From NCBI RefSeq assembly GCF_004563925.1, contig NZ_SPNJ01000002.1, positions 372,001 through 436,000 on the forward strand: a stretch of DNA of 64,000 nt, read 5' to 3'. A program made the position numbers and the translations under genes. The DNA comes from Herbaspirillum sp. 3R11 (GTDB taxonomy: Bacteria; Pseudomonadota; Gammaproteobacteria; Burkholderiales; Burkholderiaceae_D). Positions 25,438-34,404 of the stretch are shown in pieces (position 1 is the first letter of the stretch; the number at the start of each line of letters is the position of its first letter). The notes below the pieces were generated by a model. That model saw only the letters and a list, made by a program, of their open reading frames with translations, was not told the DNA's origin and did no database searches.

Positions 25438-26760
25438 ATGACTGCATCAACCAATATCGGCGCCGCAGGTGTCAACACCAGCGCCAACGAACAAGAACAG
25501 AACCGCGTCTATGCCAAGGTATTCTGGCGCATCATGCCTTTCCTCATGCTGTGTTACGTGATCGCCTATCTCGATCGCGTCAACGTCGGCTTCGCCAAGC
25601 TGCAAATGTCGGTCGACCTGGGCTTTAGCGAAACCGTGTTCGGCCTCGGCGCCGGCGTGTTCTTCCTCGGCTACTTCCTGTTCGAAGTGCCGAGCAATAT
25701 CCTCATGCACAAGGTCGGCGCGCGCGTCTGGATCGCCCGCATCATGATCACCTGGGGCATCCTGTCGGCCGCCTTCATGTATGTTGAAACGCCGATGCAA
25801 TTCTATGTGCTGCGCTTCCTGCTCGGCCTGGCCGAAGCCGGCTTCTATCCCGGCATCATTCTGTACCTGACCTATTGGTATCCCTCGCATCGCCGCGCCA
25901 AGGTGATCGCCGTCTTCATGTCCGGCATCCCGGTCGCCGGCATCCTCGGCAATCCGCTGTCGGGCTGGATCATGGACGCCTTCCATGGCACCACCGGCAT
26001 GCACGGCTGGCAATGGATGTTCGTGATCGAAGCGGTCCCGGCCGTGCTAATCGGCCTGGCCACGCTGGCGTACCTGGACAACGGCATCGCCAAGGCAAAA
26101 TGGCTGAGCGCCGACGAAAAGAAATTGCTGGAAGATGAAATCGTCGCCGACCAGAAGGGCAAGGAAAGCGTGCACTCCTTCGCCGACATCGTCAGCGACA
26201 AGCGCGTCTGGCTGATGTGCCTGATCTACTTCTGCTTCGTCATGGGCCAATACGGCCTGACGCTGTGGATGCCGACCCTGGTGAAAGCCACCGGCGTCAC
26301 CGGCAACCTGCACATCGGTCTGCTCAGCGCGATTCCGTTCGGCTGCGCCATCATTGCGATGAACCTGATCGGCCGCAGCGCCGATGCGCGCCGTGAACGC
26401 CGCTGGCATCTGATCGTGCCGGCGCTGATGGGCGCAGTCGGTTTCGTCGGCGCGGCGCTGTTCGCGGACAACACCGCGATCTCGATCGCTGCGCTGTCGT
26501 TGGCCGCCGCCGGGGTGCTGACTTGCGCACCGCTGTTCTGGTCGCTGCCGACTTCGTTCCTGTCGGGCGCCGCAGCCGCTGTCGGTATTGCCGCCATCAA
26601 CTCGGTCGGCAACCTGGCCGGTTTCGTCAGCCCTTACCTGATCGGTTATCTGAAGGACCTGACCCACAGCGGCGCGACCGGCATGTACATGCTGGCGATC
26701 ATGCTGGTGATCGGTTCCGCCGCGGTGTTGAAGACTTCGCCTACACTGGTGAACAAATAA
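25438..26760 (+). CDS. MFS transporter, anion:cation symporter (ACS) type
   Basis: The 440 residues have twelve predicted membrane helices in two halves split by a hydrophilic loop (about residues 205-245). The N-half has VIAYLDRVNVGFAKLQM and the loop 2-3 region FFLGYFLFEVPSNILMHKVGAR, typical of the tartrate/phthalate/galactonate-type ACS family. AGGAG precedes the start. Between otnC and otnI, the natural substrate is threonate or erythronate, by context only. Confidence 0.87.
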   Translation: MTASTNIGAAGVNTSANEQEQNRVYAKVFWRIMPFLMLCYVIAYLDRVNVGFAKLQMSVDLGFSETVFGLGAGVFFLGYFLFEVPSNILMHKVGARVWIARIMITWGILSAAFMYVETPMQFYVLRFLLGLAEAGFYPGIILYLTYWYPSHRRAKVIAVFMSGIPVAGILGNPLSGWIMDAFHGTTGMHGWQWMFVIEAVPAVLIGLATLAYLDNGIAKAKWLSADEKKLLEDEIVADQKGKESVHSFADIVSDKRVWLMCLIYFCFVMGQYGLTLWMPTLVKATGVTGNLHIGLLSAIPFGCAIIAMNLIGRSADARRERRWHLIVPALMGAVGFVGAALFADNTAISIAALSLAAAGVLTCAPLFWSLPTSFLSGAAAAVGIAAINSVGNLAGFVSPYLIGYLKDLTHSGATGMYMLAIMLVIGSAAVLKTSPTLVNK

Positions 26761-26838
26761 GAACCTGAAACAGCTTTATCCGGCGCGCGCCGTCCATGCG
26801 GCACGCGCCACGCACGCTACCATTCAAAGGAGATCACG

Positions 26839-27645
26839 ATGCTGCGCTTCGCCGCCAACCTGAGCATGATGTACAACGAACATGCCTTCCTCGATCGCTT
26901 CGCTGCTGCCGCCAAAGATGGCTTCAGCGGCGTCGAGTTCTTGTTTCCCTATGATTTCCAGCCGGAAGAAATCCGCTCGCGCCTCGACGCCAACGGCCTG
27001 ACGCAGGCGCTGTTCAACGCACCGCCGGGCGACTGGGCCGCCGGTGAACGCGGCATGGCTTCGCTGCCGGGCCGCGAAGACGAGTTCAAGCGCAGCATCG
27101 AGACCGCGTTGAAATACACCGAAGTCATCGGCAACAAGACGCTGCACGTGATGGCCGGCCTGATCCGTCCCGACCAGGATCGCGCCAGGCATCGCGCGGT
27201 CTACATGGACAACCTGTCGTACGCTGCGCATCACGCCGATCTGGCCGGCGTGACCGTGGTGATCGAGCCGATCAACACGCGCAACATCCCCGGCTTCTTC
27301 CTCAATCGCCAGGACGACGCGCAAGCTATCTGCGCCGAGATCGGCGCCGAGAACCTCAAGGTGCAGTTCGATTGTTACCACTGCCAGATCGTCGAAGGCG
27401 ACGTCGCCGTGAAGTTGAAGCGCGACATGGCCGGCGTCGGCCACATCCAGGTCGCGGGCGTGCCGGAACGCCATGAGCCGGACATCGGCGAGCTGAACTA
27501 TCCCTACCTGCTCAAGCTGATCGACTCGCTGGGCTACAAGGGCTGGATCGGTTGCGAGTACGTGCCGGCGGCGGCGACCTCGGACGGCCTCGGCTGGCTC
27601 AAGGCGCTCGCGGCGCAGGGACTGACGGAACTGAAGCCGCGCTGA
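26839..27645 (+). CDS. otnI: 2-oxo-tetronate isomerase (hydroxypyruvate-isomerase-like)
   Basis: The 268-residue TIM-barrel protein of the Hyi/OtnI family has conserved segments [19 protein letters not shown] at the start, [22 protein letters not shown] with the metal Glu, [14 protein letters not shown] with a metal Asp, and a C-terminal [11 protein letters not shown] with Glu. AAAGGAG lies 7 bases before the ATG. OtnI interconverts 2-oxo- and 3-oxo-tetronate, the step between LtnD and OtnK. Classical hydroxypyruvate isomerase is the alternative name, but the operon favours OtnI. Confidence 0.88.
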   Translation: MLRFAANLSMMYNEHAFLDRFAAAAKDGFSGVEFLFPYDFQPEEIRSRLDANGLTQALFNAPPGDWAAGERGMASLPGREDEFKRSIETALKYTEVIGNKTLHVMAGLIRPDQDRARHRAVYMDNLSYAAHHADLAGVTVVIEPINTRNIPGFFLNRQDDAQAICAEIGAENLKVQFDCYHCQIVEGDVAVKLKRDMAGVGHIQVAGVPERHEPDIGELNYPYLLKLIDSLGYKGWIGCEYVPAAATSDGLGWLKALAAQGLTELKPR

Positions 27646-27699
27646 TCGTTTTGGCGGGTGAAAGAACGGTTCTTCACGGATGGAGGTGAAGAATCAAAA

Positions 27700-27740
27700 A
27701 AAGCGGGGCGTTCCAGATGGAACGCCCCGCTTTGTTTTTT
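27700..27740 (+). terminator. Strong terminator ending the threonate operon
   Basis: The 15-bp stem has its arms at 27700-27714 and 27719-27733, an AGAT loop and a TTTGTTTTTT tail. A-rich sequence before the stem makes it usable from the other side too. Confidence 0.9.
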
Positions 27741-27762
27741 ATTCTTGCCGAATTCGTGTTGA

Positions 27763-27915
27763 CTACGCGGTCGGGTGGATTTGCTTGGTGACGCTGCTTT
27801 TATCGTGGCATTTGATGCAGGTCGCATAATGCCAGATTGCAGGGAGCGGAATCTTGTAGCCGTGTTTCTGGCCACAAGCCAGACATACCAATTCGCCTTG
27901 CTCGGGGATATTCAT
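27763..27915 (-). CDS. Small CxxC protein, 50 residues
   Basis: This short frame runs from ATG at 27915 to TAG at 27763. The product begins MNIPEQGELVCLACG and has two Cys pairs, CLAC and CIKCH, about 20 residues apart. This suggests a one-zinc ribbon, or a haem-like CxxCH in the second pair. There is no signal peptide and no membrane segment. Position-by-position composition looks coding, but the ribosome site is weak. It is convergent with otnI across a terminator that can act both ways. Function unknown; small zinc-ribbon proteins of this size are common in Burkholderiales. Confidence 0.55.
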   Translation of the reverse strand: MNIPEQGELVCLACGQKHGYKIPLPAIWHYATCIKCHDKSSVTKQIHPTA

Positions 27916-28141
27916 GTTTTGCTGCTACGTGATGATGGTTGTTCGAAGTCGCGGGGCCATCCGGCTTTTAGTTGATAAAAAACAATTTTTAACGGCAATC
28001 TGCTGACTGCTGATGATTTTACCCGGTAACGGGAAAGTACGCTGGCACTGGACGTTTTGGTGGCGTTTGATTTGCCGGTTCAGGCGCGCAAATTTGTAGG
28101 ATAAGATTTCGTCTCGCTCAACTGCACCGACGCACAAGTAA

Positions 28142-28594
28142 ATGACCATGGAAAAAGACCCGCACGAGAACAAACCGATTCTTCAAAAACCATTCGCCCA
28201 GACCTACTTCCACGGTACCAAGGCGGACCTGAAACTGGGAGATTTCATTGAAGCCGGTTTCAACTCCAACTTCGGACAAAGAAAAAATGCGAAATACATT
28301 TTCTTAACGTCGACATTGGACGCCGCCATCTGGGGCGCCGAACTCGCGATTGGGGAAGTGCGCGAAAGAATCTACCTGGTGGAGCCGACCGGAGCAATTG
28401 AAGACGATCCTGATCTCACCGACAGAAAATTCCCGGGCAACCCGACGCAATCGTTTCGCTCCACGGAGCCGTTCAAGGTGGTCGGGGAACTCACGCTGTG
28501 GCAGGGACATCCCGCGGCGCAAGTGCAAGCAATGAAAGACGGATTGGCGAGGCTCAGGGAGCAGAGAGTCAATTCGTTGAATGACGATGACTGA
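28142..28594 (+). CDS. arr: Rifampin ADP-ribosyltransferase (Arr family)
   Basis: The 150 residues include the Arr hallmarks in order: TYFHGTKADLKLGDFIEAGF, IFLTSTLDAAIWGAELA, RIYLVEPTGAIEDDPDLTDRKFPGNPTQSFRSTEPFKVVGE and WQGHPA. These match the layout of integron-borne Arr-2 and mycobacterial Arr over the full length. Such enzymes transfer ADP-ribose from NAD to the C23 hydroxyl of rifamycins and inactivate them. It is a solitary chromosomal gene; no attC site, integrase or IS is visible nearby. A second ATG lies six bases downstream of the chosen one. Activity on rifamycins is inferred from family. Confidence 0.88.
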   Translation: MTMEKDPHENKPILQKPFAQTYFHGTKADLKLGDFIEAGFNSNFGQRKNAKYIFLTSTLDAAIWGAELAIGEVRERIYLVEPTGAIEDDPDLTDRKFPGNPTQSFRSTEPFKVVGELTLWQGHPAAQVQAMKDGLARLREQRVNSLNDDD

Positions 28595-28653
28595 TTGGGC
28601 GAGGGCGGGATCAGATAGGGTATGGAGGCAAAAATTTCATACCCGCAGAACGT

Positions 28654-28682
28654 AAAAAAAGCCTAGCCGAAGCTAAGCTTTT
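28654..28682 (-). terminator. Terminator of tRNA-Phe
   Basis: On the minus strand a GC-rich stem with a TTCG loop is followed by seven T. It lies 8 bases past the tRNA 3' end. Confidence 0.75.
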
Positions 28683-28690
28683 GATGTTCT

Positions 28691-28766
28691 TGGTGGCCCG
28701 GGGCGGAATCGAACCACCGACACAAGGATTTTCAATCCTCTGCTCTACCGACTGAGCTACCAGGCC
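28691..28766 (-). tRNA. tRNA-Phe (anticodon GAA)
   Basis: This 76-nt gene on the minus strand has the acceptor stem GGCCTGG/CCGGGCC (one G-T pair), D-arm GCTCAGTCGGTAGAGC, anticodon arm GAGGATTGAAAATCCTT with GAA, T-arm GGTTCGATTCC and encoded CCA at 28691-28693. It is a single gene with promoter-like and terminator-like elements around it. Confidence 0.97.
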
Positions 28767-28776
28767 AAGAGGCCGA

Positions 28777-28805
28777 ATTATAGCAAGATAATTTTAGAAT
28801 GCAAA
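28777..28805 (-). promoter_or_regulatory. Candidate promoter of tRNA-Phe
   Basis: On the minus strand a perfect TATAAT (28782-28777) sits 11 bases before the tRNA 5' end. A weak -35 (TTTGCA, 28805-28800) lies 17 bases further upstream. Confidence 0.6.
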
Positions 28806-28983
28806 GGGTGCTTCCACTTTTTTATTAAAAAGTCTGCCGGCCCCATGTGGAGTGCGCTTTGCAGTCGCTTGGGGCTAATTATTTCCGGCTTTATTTCTTT
28901 GCAGCCTTTTGCTTTCCGATACTTCTTTCCTGTGACGGAGATCAAGGAAAGGCCTGTGGCGAAGGCGTTTATAATGCTTTCCC

Positions 28984-30246
28984 ATGAACGGCACCTCATC
29001 TCATTCTTCTCCCCACGCCGCCGCGCGCAAGCCTGCGGGTGCGTCTTCTCCTTCTGCTGATATCTGCATCGTCGGCAACGGCGCCATCGGCAAGACCGCT
29101 GCGCTGGCGCTGGCGCAGGCCGGTTTGCGCGTGACGCTGCTGGCGCCGGCTCCTGCGCCTGCTGCAGCATCAGGCGCGGGACAAGCCAGCTGGGACGTCC
29201 GTGTCTACGCAGTGAATCAGATCGCGCGCGATCTGCTGTCGTCGATCAAGGTGTGGGATGCGCTCGACGCTGAACGCGTGGCCCCGGTCGACGGCATGGA
29301 CGTCACCGGCGACGATGAAAACCATCCGGGCCATCTGGTGTTCGACGCCTATTCGGCGCACGTCGATGCGCTGGCGTGGATCGTCGAGGACCGCAACCTG
29401 AATGCCGCGCTCGATGCGGCGCTGAAATTTTCTCCCAACGTGCGTGTCGTCAATGGCCGTGCCGTGTCCTTGCGCAGTGATCTGCACGGCGTCACTCTGC
29501 AACTGGAAAACGGCGACACGCTCGATGCTTCCTTGCTGGTTGGCGCCGACGGCGGCCAATCGTGGGTGCGCGGTCAATGCGACATCGGACTTGATTACCG
29601 AGCCTATGGACAGCGCGCCATCGTCACCAATTTCTCCTGCGAAAAAGCGCATCAGGGCGTGGCTTATCAATGGTTCACCGCGACTGAAGGCATCGTCGCA
29701 CTGTTGCCGCTGCCGGGGCAGCGCGTGTCGCTGGTGTGGTCGGCGCCGGATGCGCTGGCCGAGACGCTGATGCGCCAGCCGGCTGCGCAACTGGCGCAGC
29801 ATCTGGGTAAATACGCTGCCGCTGCGCTGGGTGCGTTGACGCCGCTGGAGCCGGAAGTGGTGCGTGATTTTCCGCTGACGCTGGTCAAGCCGCACGCCAT
29901 GACGGCGCCGCGTGTGGCGCTGATCGGCGATGCCGCCCACGTGATCCATCCGCTGGCCGGTCACGGCATGAATCTCGGCTTCGCCGATGTGGTCGCCTTG
30001 CTGAAGGTCATCAATGAGCGCGAGCAACAACGCGATTGCGGCGACGCCCGTGTGCTGAGCCGCTATGCCCGTGCGCGTAAGGAAGAAGTTCTGCTGATGC
30101 AACTGGCCACCGACGGCCTGGCGCGCCTGTTCGGCACCGGCCTCGAGCCGCTGCGCATGGTGCGCAATATCGGGTTGAACTTGGTGAACCACCTGCCGGT
30201 CTTAAAGCGGCGTTTATTGGCGCATGCGCTCGGCAAACGGATTTAG
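28984..30246 (+). CDS. FAD-dependent ubiquinone-biosynthesis hydroxylase (UbiH/COQ6 family)
   Basis: The 420-residue protein has an N-terminal extension of about 25 residues, then the FAD Rossmann motif ICIVGNGAIGKTAALALAQAGLRV, the DG motif LLVGADGGQSWVRGQ and the second FAD motif ALIGDAAHVIHPLAGHGMNLGFADV. Family members hydroxylate the ubiquinone ring (UbiH, UbiI, UbiF, UbiM); which position cannot be told. A TATAAT at 28970-28975 ends only 8 bases before the ATG and no ribosome site is present, so this may be a leaderless message. It is followed by dsbC. Confidence 0.87.
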   Translation: MNGTSSHSSPHAAARKPAGASSPSADICIVGNGAIGKTAALALAQAGLRVTLLAPAPAPAAASGAGQASWDVRVYAVNQIARDLLSSIKVWDALDAERVAPVDGMDVTGDDENHPGHLVFDAYSAHVDALAWIVEDRNLNAALDAALKFSPNVRVVNGRAVSLRSDLHGVTLQLENGDTLDASLLVGADGGQSWVRGQCDIGLDYRAYGQRAIVTNFSCEKAHQGVAYQWFTATEGIVALLPLPGQRVSLVWSAPDALAETLMRQPAAQLAQHLGKYAAAALGALTPLEPEVVRDFPLTLVKPHAMTAPRVALIGDAAHVIHPLAGHGMNLGFADVVALLKVINEREQQRDCGDARVLSRYARARKEEVLLMQLATDGLARLFGTGLEPLRMVRNIGLNLVNHLPVLKRRLLAHALGKRI

Positions 30247-30340
30247 ACGAATTAATTTATAGTGTGACGACTTTGCGCCGCTGATCTGACATACAGCGTC
30301 ACAAGACGCTCCAGATATCGACTTCTTATTGGAATAGAAC

Positions 30341-31078
30341 ATGAAAAAGATTTTTGCACTTCCAGCCTTCCTCGCTGCAGCCGGCCTGCTGCTGGCGTGC
30401 GTGGGCGGCTCCGCCTGCGCGGCCGACGCCACTGAAGCCGCCATCAAGAAGGCGATCGAACCGCGCCTGGGCGAAGGCGCCAAGGTTGAATCGGTGAGCA
30501 AGACGCCGTATGCGGGATTGTATGAAGTGCAGGTCGATGGCGACGTGATCTACACCGACGCCAAGGCGCAATATCTGTTCATCGGTCGCGTGGTCGATTC
30601 GCAGACTTACCGCGATTTCACCAAGGAAAAAATCCAGGCCATCAACAAGGTCAAGTTCTCCGACCTGCCGCTGGACCTGGCGATCAAGACCGTCAAGGGC
30701 AACGGCAAGCGCACCATCGCCGTGTTCGAAGATCCGAACTGTGGCTACTGCAAGCGTTTCCAGAAGACCTTGCTGGACGTCGATAACGTGACCGTGTACA
30801 CCTTCCAGTACAACATCCTGGCGCAGGATTCGATCGAAAAGTCGCGCAACATCTGGTGCTCGTCCAATCCGGGCAAGGCTTGGAGCGACTGGATGCTGAA
30901 CGGCAAGGAAGCCTCGGCTGCGCCGGCATCCTGCAACGCGCCGCATGATCAGGTATTGGCGCTGGGCCAGAAGATGAAGATCACTGGCACGCCGACCATC
31001 ATTTTTGCGGACGGCTCGCGTATTCCGGGCGCCATCGATACCAAGGGCCTGGAGCAGAAGTTCGCTACGCTGAAGTAA
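30341..31078 (+). CDS. dsbC: Thiol:disulfide interchange protein DsbC
   Basis: The 245 residues comprise a signal sequence, an N-terminal dimerisation domain (TPYAGLYEVQVDGDVIYTDAKAQYLFIG) and a thioredoxin-fold catalytic domain with FEDPNCGYCKRF (CGYC at 134-137), a second Cys pair (IWCSS... SCNAP) and the cis-Pro loop GTPTIIFADGSR. DsbC isomerises wrong disulfides in the periplasm and is kept reduced by DsbD. The signal contains LLAC (Cys 20), which looks like a lipobox, so lipid anchoring is possible. Cleavage after ACA is the usual alternative. Confidence 0.93.
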   Translation: MKKIFALPAFLAAAGLLLACVGGSACAADATEAAIKKAIEPRLGEGAKVESVSKTPYAGLYEVQVDGDVIYTDAKAQYLFIGRVVDSQTYRDFTKEKIQAINKVKFSDLPLDLAIKTVKGNGKRTIAVFEDPNCGYCKRFQKTLLDVDNVTVYTFQYNILAQDSIEKSRNIWCSSNPGKAWSDWMLNGKEASAAPASCNAPHDQVLALGQKMKITGTPTIIFADGSRIPGAIDTKGLEQKFATLK

Positions 31079-31129
31079 CGGCAAGGTCACTCGCCGTCAG
31101 TATTGTTGCTGCGGCCGTCAGATTGAGAT

Positions 31130-31711
31130 TTACTTGGCGGCCGTATGCAATTGCATCATTCCCGCTTCAAATTTCCCCTCGCACAACAACGGAATCGCAT
31201 CGAGACTCTTCTCGATGGCGTCGTTGATGAGCGCCTGTTCTTCCTTGCGCGGACGATGCAGCACGAAGTCGGCCACCGGCTGCTGCAGGCCCATGGTGCG
31301 CGGATGGCCGATGCCGATGCGCAGGCGCCAGTAGTCTTGCGTGCCGAGCGCGGCGGTGATGTCCTTCAAGCCGTTGTGACCGCCTGACGAGCCGCCTTTC
31401 TTGATCTTGGCGCTGCCGGGCGGCAGGTCCAGTTCGTCGTGCACCACCAGCACTTCATCGGGTGCAATCTTGTAGAAGCGCGCGAGTGCGCCGACCGACT
31501 GGCCGGAGCGGTTCATGAAGGTCTGCGGCTCCAGCAGCCAGACTTCCTGACCGGCGACGGAGGTCTTGGCGGCCAGCGCATTGAAGCGCGTTTCGCGCGC
31601 AAGACGAATGCTGCCGGCGAGGTTGTCGACCAGCCAGAAGCCGGCGTTGTGCCGGGTCTGCTCGTATTCCGGGCCGGGATTGCCGAGGCCGACGATGAGG
31701 CGTATGGACAT
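31130..31711 (-). CDS. pth: Peptidyl-tRNA hydrolase
   Basis: The 193-residue protein has [22 protein letters not shown] at the N-terminus with the catalytic His and Asn, [10 protein letters not shown], and [31 protein letters not shown] with the catalytic Asp. It recycles peptidyl-tRNA released from stalled ribosomes. It is transcribed away from tex; the convergent neighbour is dsbC. Confidence 0.96.
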   Translation of the reverse strand: MSIRLIVGLGNPGPEYEQTRHNAGFWLVDNLAGSIRLARETRFNALAAKTSVAGQEVWLLEPQTFMNRSGQSVGALARFYKIAPDEVLVVHDELDLPPGSAKIKKGGSSGGHNGLKDITAALGTQDYWRLRIGIGHPRTMGLQQPVADFVLHRPRKEEQALINDAIEKSLDAIPLLCEGKFEAGMMQLHTAAK

Positions 31712-31926
31712 GCTGACGAAAAGTTATCAAGAAAACGCCGATTATCGCGGATAACGAATAGCGCCGTCCAATTCCGCCGCATTTACGCCGTATTCCCCTC
31801 GTGGCTTGCCGTGTTTATTGCTGCAAATCCATTTATTTCGTGCATTTGGGGGCTGTCAAGATTGGCGCGTCTCCCTGAATTGCGTATCATCCAACGCTTG
31901 TTTTTCAATTCCCGGATTTCATTGTC

Positions 31927-34278
31927 ATGCTGCCTTCCATCGAACAACGTTTAGCCCTCGAACTCGTCGCCAAGCCGGTGCAGGTTGCCGCCGCGATCGC
32001 CTTACTCGACGAAGGCGCGACCGTGCCTTTCATCGCACGTTACCGCAAGGAAGCCACCGGTGGCCTGGACGATACGCAACTGCGCCTGCTGGAAGAGCGC
32101 CTGCGTTACCTGCGTGAGCTGGAAGATCGTCGCGCCGCGATCATCTCCTCCATCGAAGAACAGGGCAAGATGACGCCGGTCCTGCTGGATGCCATCGTCC
32201 ACGCCGAAGACAAGACGCGCCTGGAAGACCTGTACCTGCCGTACAAGCTCAAGCGCCGCACCAAGGCCCAGATCGCCGCCGAAGCCGGCCTGACCGAACT
32301 GGCCGACGCGCTGCTGAACGACCCGATGCTCAATCCGGAAGAAGAAGCCGCGAAATACCTCAAGCCCGCTTTCACCACCGACAGTGGCGACAATCCCGGC
32401 GTGGCCGATACCAAGGCGGCATTGGACGGCGCTCGCCAGATCCTGATGGAGCGCTTCGCGGAAGACGCGCAACTGCTGCAGGCGCTGCGCGAATACATTA
32501 TTGAACACGGCGTGGTGGAATCCAAGGTGATCGAAGGCAAGCAGGATGCCGGTGAAAAATTCGCCGATTATTTCGACTACTCCGAAACCATCGGCACCAT
32601 CCCGTCGCACCGCGCGTTGGCCTTGTTCCGTGGCCGTCGCGAAGAAATGCTGACCGTGGTCCTGCGCCTCGACACCGAAGAAGAAAAACCGAAGTGGGAT
32701 GCGCCGCACAACCCGTGCGAAAACCGTATCGCCGCGCGCTTCGGCGTCAGCAGCAAGGGCCGTCCCGCCGACAAGTGGCTGGCCGACACCGTGCGCTGGG
32801 CATGGCGCGTGAAGGTGTTCATGCACCTCGAAACCGAACTGATGACCGGCCTGCGCGAGCGCAGCGAAGCCGAGGCGATCAACGTCTTCGCCCGTAATCT
32901 GAAAGACCTGTTGCTGGCCGCGCCGGCCGGTCCGCGCGCCACCATGGGCCTGGATCCGGGACTGCGCACCGGCGTCAAGGTGGCTGTTGTTGACGCCACC
33001 GGCAAGGTGGTCGACACGACCGCCATCTTCCCGCACCAGCCGCGCAACGATTGGGAAGGTTCGCTGCACACGCTGGCCAAGTTGGCCGAGAAGCACAACG
33101 TCTCGCTGATCTCGATCGGCAACGGCACCGCTTCGCGTGAAACCGACAAGCTGGCGCAAGACCTGATCAAGATGCGTCCGGAATTGAAGCTGACCAAGAT
33201 CGTCGTGTCGGAAGCCGGCGCGTCGGTGTACTCGGCATCCGAATTCGCCTCGAAAGAATTGCCTGATCTGGACGTGTCGATCCGTGGCGCGGTGTCGATT
33301 GCACGTCGTCTGCAAGATCCGCTGGCCGAGCTGGTGAAGATCGATCCGAAGTCGATCGGCGTCGGCCAGTACCAGCATGACGTCGGCCAGTCGCAACTGG
33401 CGCGTTCGCTCGACGCCGTGGTTGAGGATTGCGTGAATGCCGTCGGCGTCGACGTCAACACCGCTTCCGCGCCGTTGCTGGCGCGCGTGTCCGGCCTCAA
33501 CGCCAGCGTCGCGCAAAGCATCGTGTCGTATCGCGACATGAAGGGCATGTTCACCTCGCGCGCCGGTTTGCGCGAAGTGCCGCGCCTGGGCGACAAGACC
33601 TTTGAACAGGCAGCCGGCTTCCTGCGCGTGATGAACGGTGAGAATCCTCTCGACGCCTCGACGGTCCACCCGGAGTCGTATCCGCTGGTGAACAAGATTC
33701 TGGCCGACATCAAGAAGGACCTGAAGGGCGTGCTGGGCGAAACCGCCTTGCTGAAATCGTTGAGCCCGGCCAAATACGCCGATGAAAAATTCGGCGTGCC
33801 GACCGTCACCGACATTCTCAAGGAGCTGGAAAAGCCGGGCCGCGACCCGCGTCCTGAATTCACCACCGCAACCTTCAAGGACGGCGTCGAAGAAATCAAG
33901 GACCTGCGTCCCGACATGATTCTCGAAGGCGTGGTGACCAACGTCGCCGCCTTCGGCGCCTTCGTCGACATCGGCGTGCATCAGGATGGACTGGTGCATA
34001 TCTCGGCCCTGTCGAACACCTTCGTCAAGGATCCGCACACCGTCGTCAAAGCCGGTCAGGTGGTCAAGGTCAAGGTGCTGGAAGTCGACGAGAAGCGCAA
34101 GCGCATTGCACTGACCATGCGCCTGTCCGACAGCGCACCGGTTGCCGGCAGCAAGCCGGAGCAACGCGGCGATCGCAATGATGCGCGTCGCCTGTCCCAG
34201 CATCAGGGCCAGCAATCGCGTCAGCCGGCGCCGGCAAACAACGCCATGGCGGCAGCGTTCGCCAAGCTCAAGGGCTGA
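31927..34278 (+). CDS. tex: RNA-binding transcription accessory protein Tex
   Basis: The 783 residues are the usual Tex length. The N-terminal helical region starts [39 protein letters not shown] YqgF/RNase H-like domain follows near residues 335-460 ([16 protein letters not shown]), then helix-hairpin-helix motifs ([20 protein letters not shown]) and a C-terminal S1 domain (about 655-725, [33 protein letters not shown]). The last about 50 residues are Gln/Ala-rich. It is a general nucleic-acid-binding factor linked to transcription and ribosome-associated processes. Confidence 0.96.
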   Translation: MLPSIEQRLALELVAKPVQVAAAIALLDEGATVPFIARYRKEATGGLDDTQLRLLEERLRYLRELEDRRAAIISSIEEQGKMTPVLLDAIVHAEDKTRLEDLYLPYKLKRRTKAQIAAEAGLTELADALLNDPMLNPEEEAAKYLKPAFTTDSGDNPGVADTKAALDGARQILMERFAEDAQLLQALREYIIEHGVVESKVIEGKQDAGEKFADYFDYSETIGTIPSHRALALFRGRREEMLTVVLRLDTEEEKPKWDAPHNPCENRIAARFGVSSKGRPADKWLADTVRWAWRVKVFMHLETELMTGLRERSEAEAINVFARNLKDLLLAAPAGPRATMGLDPGLRTGVKVAVVDATGKVVDTTAIFPHQPRNDWEGSLHTLAKLAEKHNVSLISIGNGTASRETDKLAQDLIKMRPELKLTKIVVSEAGASVYSASEFASKELPDLDVSIRGAVSIARRLQDPLAELVKIDPKSIGVGQYQHDVGQSQLARSLDAVVEDCVNAVGVDVNTASAPLLARVSGLNASVAQSIVSYRDMKGMFTSRAGLREVPRLGDKTFEQAAGFLRVMNGENPLDASTVHPESYPLVNKILADIKKDLKGVLGETALLKSLSPAKYADEKFGVPTVTDILKELEKPGRDPRPEFTTATFKDGVEEIKDLRPDMILEGVVTNVAAFGAFVDIGVHQDGLVHISALSNTFVKDPHTVVKAGQVVKVKVLEVDEKRKRIALTMRLSDSAPVAGSKPEQRGDRNDARRLSQHQGQQSRQPAPANNAMAAAFAKLKG

Positions 34279-34323
34279 TGCAGAGAAGCGATTTGGAATA
34301 AGGTTTGCAAGAAATGGATGGAC

Positions 34324-34355
34324 AAAAAAAGACGCGGCGTGCCGCGTCTTTTTTT
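34324..34355. terminator. Bidirectional terminator between tex and the DUF5610-like gene
   Basis: The 8-bp stem GACGCGGC/GCCGCGTC (34331-34338, 34341-34348) is flanked by seven A and seven T, giving a longer perfect stem in both directions. Confidence 0.88.
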
Positions 34356-34404
34356 ATGCCTGCAGCATTGCTGCAGTACCCTCGCTCCGATAGCGGTCGC
34401 GCAA

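Noticed and set aside
31619-31632. GTTGTCGACC inside pth as a further island operator
   Set aside because: It lies in coding sequence and only one half matches; the palindrome is not kept.
32002-34215. A 737-residue open frame antisense to tex
   Set aside because: It is a shadow of a well-supported gene; the composition is typical of reverse-strand GC-rich DNA and no family signature is visible.
34357-34380. CTGCAGCATTGCTGCAG hairpin after the tex terminator
   Set aside because: A short palindrome without T-tail, next to a strong terminator; no separate role can be supported.
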